Assembly (NCBI GenBank): GCA_028673005.1
Contig: CM054114.1
Span: 19,458,637-19,522,636, forward strand
Direction of reading: 5' to 3'
DNA length: 64,000 nucleotides
Source of the DNA: Tanypteryx hageni
Lineage: Eukaryota; Arthropoda; Insecta; Odonata; Petaluridae
This document shows positions 55,811 to 64,000 of the stretch, in pieces. Numbering within the stretch: the first letter of the stretch is position 1; every line of letters begins with the position of its first letter. Made by a program: the position numbers and the translations under genes. The notes below the pieces were generated by a model. It saw nothing but the letters and a program-made list of their open reading frames with translations, ran no database searches and was not told the origin of the DNA.

Positions 55811-58390
55811 CATCGAGCAGAGATGTTTTCTTTAATATATTAAAATATCTTAAAATTTTGATATAGGAGAGAGATTTGTACTGGTCTAAGGAGAAAATAA
55901 TGTAAATTGAAATTCCTATCACATAAGTTTGATAATTGATCGTATTTTCTTGAATTTCTAATAAAACAGCGTTTTTGCGTTTTAAAACGCATTTTATCGG
56001 TTTTTTGCCATGGAGACGATTATTACCGATTATCTTCTTTTCCACTCGACTACTCTTCAGCAATGGACAGTCGATCCAGACATATTAGCGTATAAACAGT
56101 AATATTTATTAAATTCGTTTATTTAAAAAAAATACATGCAAAATACAATGTCAGAAAGAGAGTTTGACATTGATTTTAGTACTTTAAACCTGATAATGCT
56201 CTATTAATTTTATCTGATTTTTCTCTATCATTGATAAACTATGAATTACAAGTGATATTTATGGTATGAGAATTTCTTGGAATGACTAACACTTACTAAA
56301 ACATTTCCTGTCAATATAAGTAATCAATGCGAGACATCAGCGTTGAGAAACCAGCCTGCATTAGTCCTGGTTTGGACTTCTTGTTTTAGAAAAAATTGCT
56401 TAAAATGAGGGGAAGGTGTAGGAAAGTGGGATGCGTAAATTTTGGAGTGGAGGAAAACGCAGGAGGATCAGCCGGTTGAGGAGAAGGTTTGGGAAGAATG
56501 GGAAGTGAGGCTGAATCGCTATAAGATGAGGAGACGGAGAGAGTTCTGTGGACTGACTTTAATTGTGTCTGCGCGCATGCTGGCAAACGCTACGTGCCCA
56601 GATCGTTGTTGTTTTTTCTCTTCCCGATTTCTGAAGCTCGTTATAAAGCTCGAACGAACAACGAAAGACCTTTCGAGGACGCCCTTAAGTAATTTGGTGC
56701 GTGAATCGAGCGTCGCGCAGTTTCGGATGGCTTAAGAGGAACCCAGGGAAATTTCGCGCGCCATCCGAGCGTGTCTTTTGACCTTTCAAGGTATTTTCGT
56801 CACTTTCAAAAGTGGTAATGTCTGGTTATTTTTGGAGACTTGAAACTTCTTGAAGAACTTAAATGCTCCCGGAGCTTTTCATTAGTTTAAATGTATTTTT
56901 CTCGTTTTTCGGAATGCATTAAAGCTGACAATTTTGTTGAAACGTTATTACTTAGGATAGATACTTGGTGAGAACTAAAATTGGGAATTATATTGTTATA
57001 AATATATTTCTGAAAGACATTCATCTTGGAGACGAAACCTTGGCTTAAAATGAAATAAATATTTTTAGTGCTTAATTGTTGCAGTTTAATAAAATTAACC
57101 AATAGTATTCATGTTATAAATTCTCCCGGATACATTGCTCACATCGAGTAAAAATATTTATACCACAACTCAAAAAGTGTACTGATATTTTCTAATAAAA
57201 ATTTCGAGTTGGTCTTTGGCAATGATTTTCAAAAATTTGACATAGTATCGACTGCCTGTTAAACTATCATAATGGTGTGACCTACAATATGTAGCCGCCG
57301 AATTCTAGCTCTCGAGTGGCTTGGGCATATCGTTTGCGTCCATGTTTTTCTCTTAATGTGGCTATGTTAATTGCAATTGTAGATCCAGTTTATATTGCTT
57401 ATGAACTTTAATTGAACATTATATATAGGGTGGCGCAAAGGCGTTTTTCGTAGATAATGGGGACACGTCTCTGCTTTGCATAATTATTTTTTATTTCCAC
57501 GTTCCATTTGTTCAATGACTTTTTGAACACTTGATATTTTAGGAGAGTAATGAAGGTCACACGTATTGGTCATTCTTCCCTTTCAACATCAAGGAAAGTA
57601 CTTTCAATGTCTTTTGTCTTTCTCTTAACCGCTTCAACAATTTTCCTATCGAAACGTCGTGTGGCGTGCTCCCATGACGTCAACCGACAGCGTAGATCAC
57701 ACTTTTCTGCTCACGAGATTCAATTCCACTCTCTCTCTCTCCTTCTCGCTTGAATAAAGCAAAAGCCTGGAAAACTAGCGAACTCTTCCTTTCGACTTCA
57801 GCATTCCCGAGGAAGTAAGAACACTTTTCTAAAGGAAAGGATAAAATGGGATGGGAGAGATAGGAGGATGGCGGGGACAGGAGGAAGGCAAAGGTGAGGC
57901 GAAATGGAGAGGGACATCGACCAATTGCAGGATGCGATCTCTCTTATGGCGATTGCTTTCCTCGGGTCGTCTTCTGGAGTTAATCCTATCGCCCGGTAGG
58001 TGGACTTCCGTCGCTTTCTATTCGTAAGGGAGAATCCTTTAGGGTAGTTGAGGTTGTAAAATCTTGATGGGATCGCAACGGGAAATGTATACTCGGGATG
58101 TGAAAATTGCGCCATTTTGCCCCAGTGAAAAGGCTTCGTTTTAAAGAAAAGGTAGATGGGCCATTGCTGCATAAAATTTAAACGAAGGTTTTGAGCAGTT
58201 TATCGAGAAAGGACTTGAATTATTTTGTTTGAATTCCAAGAACGTGGATATCATCTTCCTCAAAAGGACGCTTTTACGAGAAGGCGATTTTACCTGAATT
58301 TTCATCTAACGCCTCGAATTTCTAACTTTCTCGTATACGAATCACATGCAGGGAAAGTGCTTTGATCGTGAGAAACATTCAGCTTCAAGT
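55811..58390. other. No gene recognised
   Basis: AT-rich DNA. A tract at 57425-57440 (AGGGTGGCGCAAAGGCG) looks like a transposon end, but no partner end was found. Frames of up to 166 codons are AT-driven or lie on the dispersed repeat. Confidence 0.45.
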
Positions 58391-59030
58391 TACAGGAGAG
58401 CGCCGATTATCCGGATGCATTAAAAAATAATTTCTAAGACTGAAAGGATGGGCGAGTCGCAGAAAATACGCGGTTCATGCCAGTCTTTTATTTGTCGGAA
58501 CTTACAGAAACACGCCAACAGATGGTCTGTGGACACAGTTGCAATCCTGAATACTGTTTCACCGCAAATGTGATTGCTTTTGTGCAATTCTCTATCGCTC
58601 CTAGATCCAGACGATCCAGTCTATTGAACTACGTTAGCGCTTTTCATTTCGTTATTATTACACACATTAGTTGTGTTATAATTTTATTAAAAATTTCTTA
58701 TACTCTTCCTCTAAACAGCTAAAAATGACTATTTTTTCTAAATAAAAGATTATTTTATAAGAGAAGACTATCAATATATTTGAAGACTACATTGGGACTC
58801 AGTATGTCATAAAAAAGAGAATGGCTTTAGAAATGTTGTATGCAAAGAAAATGTGTAATTTATGTGTGCAGAAAGGAATTTTTTAGGAGATTACTGTAAT
58901 GTACATTTATAGATTATTTCGATCGATATAATGTACATTTTTGTTGATACAGTATTTATTTTTTATATTGTTTGATTATCCGGATCACCCTTTGGTCCAG
59001 ATTAGTCAAGATAATCAGCGCTCTACTGTA
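58391..59030. mobile_element. 636-bp pogo/Tigger-like MITE
   Basis: The element 58393-59028 starts CAGGAGAGCGCCGATTATCC and ends GATAATCAGCGCTCTACTG. Its inverted ends match at CAG-AGAGCGC-GATTATC. It is flanked by TA at 58391-58392 and 59029-59030, the target duplication of Tc1/mariner/pogo elements. A second GATTATCCGGATCACC copy of the subterminal motif stands at 58975-58990. It has no transposase; an 81-codon internal frame shows no domain. Ends with GATTATCCGG are typical of pogo-group (Tigger-like) elements. Confidence 0.8.
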
Positions 59031-60597
59031 TTGACGAATGCGTATATTTCAGGAGTCTCCGAGTCTAAAAAAGGTGGTTTATGCAATTCCATTTGTCTGT
59101 AGCGTGTCCTCTGTGTGTGTCTGTTGTGGTTAAAATGTTTAAAATAATCTGTCAAGTTCTCAGATTTATATAGGTTGTTGTCTGGTATATTGTTGAAATG
59201 AAACATATGGCGCAACAATTGAGGGTAGTTTCTTCTTGTATATTTTGACAAAATGTCGATTTATTGACCTATGCCTCCAGAGGTTTTAGCTAGAATCCAT
59301 CAAGATGCATTGCTTGTTGTCATTAGCAATAGTACATTACACACACATTTCAAAATATATAACTATGTAGTGTCCAGTGACATTCTATCACATCGAGTTT
59401 TACGATCAGCTACCGTCCAGTAACAGTGGCAGCATTGTTGCTGTAAGTCAAACAGCGCGTAAATGCGTATTAACGTAACCAGAGGCATTATCTTGTGAAA
59501 TAGAACCGTAAGTCTATGAGAATGTTTGTGCATTTTAAGTTGCCCCGATTTTTACGTCAGTCGTTTATTTTGTTCATTCGTATTCCTCTGTTAGGGTCAG
59601 GTAGCTGAAAGGCTTGCAGAGCTTATTTAAGCTCATAAAGACTGTGGCAAACGTGATGTTTTTTTAACTAAAATCTCTTAAAAATTAATTTAAAAAACAA
59701 TTTTCATGCAGTGAAAACGAGGATTGAAATGATTACGCTCGCGAAAATTTCCCGAGGTCTATTTGAGTTATTCCGTTGCGCGCGTCGTCTCTCAGTCATC
59801 CGAAACAGCAAAAAAAGAAGTTTTCCTACACGCTACGCGTCCCGACAAATCCACTTCGCTTACAGATGTTTACCTTGGGCGATGCTTCGGACGTATTTTG
59901 GCCCATCGAGAGCCAACCTCCGAAAACGTATCCGTCCTCGCGGGCCTAAAAAAAACTGTTTTTTGGATTGACGAACTGCGGAGGAGTTGAACACGTCCTC
60001 GATGTGTCGCTGACGCGCGTGTACATGCACGTGTTGGGTTGTTTTCCCTTCGCGCGTGCAAACCCTCCCCCTGCGAATGTCGGCTCGATAGAATCCGAGG
60101 ATGACCTCATCCACCGCGACACTCTGCACGAGCAACGATGAATTGCGGATTCAGGAGCTTCGGCACGCAGCGCAAGAGTTATTTCGAAAACGATTCCCTT
60201 CGCGTCACATGTCGCGAGACAGCTTCCGAATAACCAGCATCATTCCAACTTAATCCTCAAAATCTCGAGAGAGCAACCTACGATCTTCAGGCCGCATGCG
60301 GCCCCCGAGACCGTATTCTGCGGCCTGCCAATCACTGATGACAAATAAATTTAAACAAGAGAGAATAAATGTGCACAATATGCGTGTATGCATGCGAGGC
60401 TGAGGCGTTCTTAGCGATTTATACAATCACGTCAAAATAGGCAAATGCTAATGACTATACTTATACTTAGTATAATGTCTAATAACTGGTATTCCAAGGA
60501 AATATCGAATTTTTTATTGTCCGATTTATTTTCCTTGTCGGTTGTACTTAATAAAACAATCGACAATTATTTAAAATTAACCTCACTCGAAGAGTAG
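59031..60597. other. No gene; small hAT-like fragment at 60.3 kb
   Basis: The segment 59730-60160 is CpG-containing and GC-richer, with open frames on both strands (at most 91 codons) that I cannot assign. At 60292-60335 GGCCGCATGCGGCCC followed by CTGCGGCCTGCC resembles internal parts of hAT-like repeats, without visible ends. Confidence 0.45.
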
Positions 60598-62304
60598 TAC
60601 AGTAAAATTCCGTTTTTACGGGATACCGCTTTAACGGAAATCCCGGTTTTACGGAATGAATTTTGAATCCCTCTAGTTTCAAATTTTGGCGACGCCGATG
60701 CGCTAGATGTATCTATCAGATTCGTGAAATTACTTGAATAAGTATTCACTGAAGCACTTCGTTAATTCCTAGTTAATTAGTGACGATAATTGTGCTTTTA
60801 ACCCATGGCCTCCAAAAAATCATCGTTTTCTCCTATGAGAAGGATGTGAACTTCACTAACTCTATAAAAAATGGAAATATTACTTTGTTTAGATGCAGGT
60901 GAAACGGCAAATAGCTTAATTAGAGAATATGAAATCGGATCCATCACTTTATAGGACCTCAAGGCCAAGAAAGATGAAATCATGAAGTTCTTCAGTGCAA
61001 CTGAGGTTAGGAATTCAGGTATGAGAAGAAAATATATCCGACAAGCTATGAATCCCGATTTGGAGGAAGTATTATTTAAGTGGTTTAAACAACATCGCAG
61101 TGAAGCCAAGCCATTCTCAGGACCTGTAATAACAAAGAAGGACAAACAGTTTTCTGCGTTGATGGGACTCGAGGAATCACGAGTTTTCCGTCGGTTGGCT
61201 CAATAGAATCAAAGACAGACACGTCATTCGGAAGCTCGCAGTAACAGAAGAAAAGTGCTCGGGTGATGAAGAAATCGCAAAAGAGTATTCCGAAACGTTT
61301 CAAAAACTCGTTCAGGAGCATAATTTGACCGCTGAACAAATATTCAACGCTGACGAGACAGGCCTTTTCTGGCGGTGCCTGCCTCAAACCACGTTGGCCG
61401 CGGGAAATGGAAAACGGGCTACGGGATTTAATATCGCGAAGGACCGCATCATTGTGACGCCGCGGAGTATAAGCTTAAAAACCTAGTTATTGATAAATAT
61501 GCTCATCCTCGTGCTTTAAAAAGTATTAAGCATAAACCAGTGTAGTGCAAAATCAACAAAAATGCTTGGATGGCGCAAGAAATCTGCCTATATTGATTCC
61601 ATAACATTATGGTTCTCCGGAGAGCATCTGGCTCTAAGCAGACAGATAGCCTCGTCCACAGGGGTGAATCATCATCACTAGCAGGCAACGAGAAGAATGA
61701 AACGGTGGATATGACCGAGAATTGAGTGTTTCGCAATCAGAGTGTGAAAGGTACGAGCCTAAATTTTATATTCACTATATTTCACCACTTGAAAACTAAA
61801 TTATTGGTTAAAAGTAGATAAACGGGAACCTCGTGGCGGTGAATTACTTGGACCCTCATTAGTGTACGAGATCCCTCAAGTCTTCGGCTGCGCGAATTAT
61901 TAACTAGAAAATAATAATACTGCTATTTTCCGTCTGCCAGCGGTGCACTCGGCGATTGTGACATCGCATTGTGACCCCACTCCGTGACCCTGCTACACAG
62001 CTGGCGACCATTCGCGCCTCAACTTGTGCTTTTTAACTTTGAAGGACGATGATAAAAATATAACAATATGTTATTAACAGCGATAAATGTTTTTCAACAA
62101 TATGTTACTCTTTGTACACTGTGTTTGCAAAAATCTACATTTTGTGAGGAAAAACTACTTATTGTCGATGGTTATTTATATTTTTCGGACTAATACTATG
62201 TGATTCAATGCATGCATTACACAAAATACCAGTTTTATGGAAAATCCATTTCTACGGAATGAACTCAGTTCCAACCAACTTGGGAAAAACGGAATCTTAC
62301 TGTA
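60598..62304 (+). mobile_element. Tigger/Jerky-like pogo transposon, 1703 bp
   Basis: The element 60600-62302 starts CAGTAAAATTCCGTTTTTAC and ends GGGAAAAACGGAATCTTACTG, inverted repeats matching over about 20 bp with one or two changes. It is flanked by TA at 60598-60599 and 62303-62304. Subterminal TTTACGGAATGAA and CTACGGAATGAA motifs are repeated in inverted order. It contains a broken Jerky-type transposase on the plus strand. Its clean ends with a wrecked gene suggest moderate age. Confidence 0.9.
60862..61740 (+). pseudogene. Jerky/Tigger-type DDE transposase, broken and deleted
   Basis: Domains in order on the plus strand. The Psq-type HTH reads LLCLDAGETANSLIREYEIG, then has a stop (TAG near 60951), then DLKAKKDEIMKFF. 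The CENP-B-type HTH reads NPDLEEVLFKWFKQHRSEAK and PFSGPVI, with a frameshift near 61180. Next come RIKDRHVIRKLAVTEEKCSG and EYSETFQKLVQEHNLTAEQI. The first catalytic Asp follows in FNADETGLFWRCLPQTTLA (about 61345-61400). After about 61440 the core is deleted. A further piece, KYAHPRALKSIKHKPV and KNAWMAQEI (61495-61590), corresponds to the middle of the family protein. The remaining catalytic acids are not found. These proteins are related to CENP-B and human JRK/TIGD genes. Here it is a pseudogene. Confidence 0.85.
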
Positions 62305-63770
62305 ACATAATCTTTGTCTTCACGTTCATTCCTTCTTCATAAAATACTCATTTCTTTTCACTTACAAACGCCGTCTACGTAAAGAAAATGGATGTATTTA
62401 CATTCATTTCTTCGTCGTAGATAATCCATTTCCCTTCAATTACTAAATGTTGCGTGCGCACTAAAGAAAATTAAATTAATTAGTTATTTACACCTGATGT
62501 TAACTTCAGCTGCCACTAACGGTAAGATTATTTTCGTTGACAACAATTAAAAAACACGGGAAAAGTTTTCCAAGTTCAAAGTGAATTACGACTTTATTGT
62601 TTGATTTTCTTGAAATCGGTTACTCCTTTGATAAAAATGTACTGAACAAAACATATGCTGTATGATTAGTTCTACAAATTTAGTTTGAGGATTTATTGTT
62701 ATAAGTGATATTTTACGAGATATAAAGAAAAGTTCGTTTTTTTGGTCACCAGTAAAGTGGCACTCCCGATTAGGCTACGTGAAACATTTATATTATTTTC
62801 TTTGCCCTTATGTCCTAAATACCAAATTGGGTGAATATCCAGCCAGTAGTTAGACAGATGAAACATACGGACGGACACGACCAGACCATATGGTTTTCTT
62901 TGTTTACATTTTGTAAAGAACGCCTAAAAATTTAGCAGACGGATTCACATTTTTTTATTCAAATTGTAATGTCGAAACGTTTTATATTGAAGTTTTAATC
63001 CTAATGGCCTCGCTACTTTTTGATTTTTGCTGAAATGATACTTTAGATTCTTTAGGTAACTTTAGATTTAAACTTAAATCCAGCCTGCCTAAGGATTCGC
63101 AACCTCCAATGTAGCCCACCATGTAGAAAAGGTTGGTCACCTCTACACAAAATTTTTCATATGCTAAATAAAAGACATAGGCTAAACAAATAAGGGCAAT
63201 TTGAATGATTACCCCATTTCTTTCCATCAAATTATTAAACGACCATTTATTTCAATTCCACTTCCCGCTTCTCCTCCAGTCCCTCCCTTTGCGTAGCTAG
63301 CGCCGCCGACCACTTCCCGTCCTTTGAGCCCACTGCCCCCTCTCGCTTCCCAAACCTCATATCCCCTCGGGTATTAATGCCATCGCCCCACCTATTCCTA
63401 CCTTACATCAACCCTTGTCTGTGTACAACCGAGACGTCGATGGCTTCCACTCATAGAATTCCCCTCCGAGTCCATTCACTCCACCTTTCCCTGTCACTCA
63501 CCCCTCTTGAGTTGCTCCTGCTTTTATAACCCTTGCGGTCAAATAATTCGACGACGATGACTGTCATTTTTCGAAACCGGTCGCGTGCCTTGATTTTGTG
63601 GAAATAAGCGAAAAGTTTGTGTGTAGAACCGTGTGCAGTTTTTTTATTATTTTAAAATACACCCATTACTTTTGGTAAACTGTTTAGCAGGTCTTTTAAT
63701 TTGGTGTAAATATATGGTTGGGTCATGTTTTTGATACTTTCTGTTATGGTTTTTTATCCTTATTGTAAAT
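62305..63770. other. No gene recognised
   Basis: AT-rich DNA with short frames. A GACGGACACGACCAGACC motif at about 62872-62889 weakly echoes 2190-2230. The segment 63250-63500 is C-rich. Confidence 0.45.
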
Positions 63771-64000
63771 CATAGGTGGGGAACCTTTTTCGCCTGAGGA
63801 GCACGTTTGAACATCATAACCGATCCGAGGACCAATAACACCCCCTTCCCTCCAAAACAAAACAAACAACTAATTCTGGAAAGAACTAATCCGCCTACTT
63901 TCCTTTAAAAAAACAAAAGGGAACAAACCAATTCAAGACCAACAAAAACCAAAAACAAAATTCTCTCACTAAAGATGAGAATTACACAAGAAGAAGCCCC
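63771..64000. mobile_element. hAT-like element end, right side beyond window
   Basis: CATAGGTGGGGAACCTTTTT, CGCCTGAGGAGCACGT and CATCATAACCGATCCGAGGA follow the pattern of hAT non-autonomous elements (CAG-GGTGGGGAACCTTTTTC with a CAT-ATAAC-TC-CG-GG block). The first bases are CAT rather than CAG. No second end is present before the window stops, so extent and target duplication cannot be judged. Confidence 0.4.

Noticed and set aside
57425..57460. AGGGTGGCGCAAAGGCG as a transposon end
   Set aside because: It looks like a terminal repeat, but no inverted partner or target duplication could be found nearby.
59730..60160. Possible CpG-island promoter or exon
   Set aside because: CpG content is raised, but no core promoter, conserved coding sequence or splice signals could be matched, and invertebrate CpG content is a poor guide.

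Overview
The window looks like gene-poor, AT-rich DNA from a large arthropod genome (insect or arachnid; the lineage cannot be fixed from sequence alone). The arthropod guess rests on the kinds of transposable elements present: a CR1/L2-like LINE family with YADDLQIY reverse transcriptase, a second LINE whose proteins resemble those common in insects and ticks, DDE transposases of mariner, pogo/Tigger and HTH-DDE type, and tRNA-derived SINEs. No host protein-coding gene can be supported. The longest open frames are translations of pyrimidine-rich simple repeats or transposon remnants.

Layout. 1-5 kb: a 43-bp tandem duplication, a dispersed repeat shared with 54.5 kb, then a 2.5-kb nested palindrome (2333-4868) around an (AT)n hairpin, whose four arms end in a hairpin plus CTAG as Helitrons do. 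5-8 kb: a minus-strand LINE tail, a decayed tRNA-SINE, and a clean hAT MITE with a perfect 8-bp target duplication. 8-13 kb: nothing recognisable. 13-21 kb: a 17-bp pyrimidine minisatellite running into a LINE 3' UTR, several (TA)n tracts, a tRNA-SINE, small dispersed repeats, and a roughly 1-kb 13-bp minisatellite. 21-30 kb: mostly featureless, with one strong splice-signal cluster at 22530-22608 that resembles a recursive splice site or a microexon, and a decayed mariner.

30-37.5 kb: the richest part. LINE copies of one family sit in head-to-tail order, each embedded in pyrimidine microsatellite. One copy (33.5-36.8 kb) keeps ORF1 and much of ORF2 but has lost its endonuclease, and a piece of mariner transposase lies at the break. 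41-49 kb: a decayed DDE transposase, a 14-bp minisatellite, three exact 94-bp tandem units, and a minus-strand LINE bounded by a 17-bp target duplication. 51.5-52.6 kb: a long pyrimidine tract. 54-64 kb: a second decayed copy of the minus-strand LINE family, a hAT-like MITE, a 636-bp pogo-like MITE, a 1.7-kb Tigger/Jerky-like element with intact ends but a broken transposase, and a hAT-like end near the window edge.

The main unexplained pattern is the link between one LINE family and polypyrimidine tracts. Seven 3' tails of this family are visible. Each touches a C/T tract on its own sense strand, including one minus-strand copy where the tract is inverted accordingly. One copy lies inside a 12-bp-unit tract with the same type of repeat on both sides.
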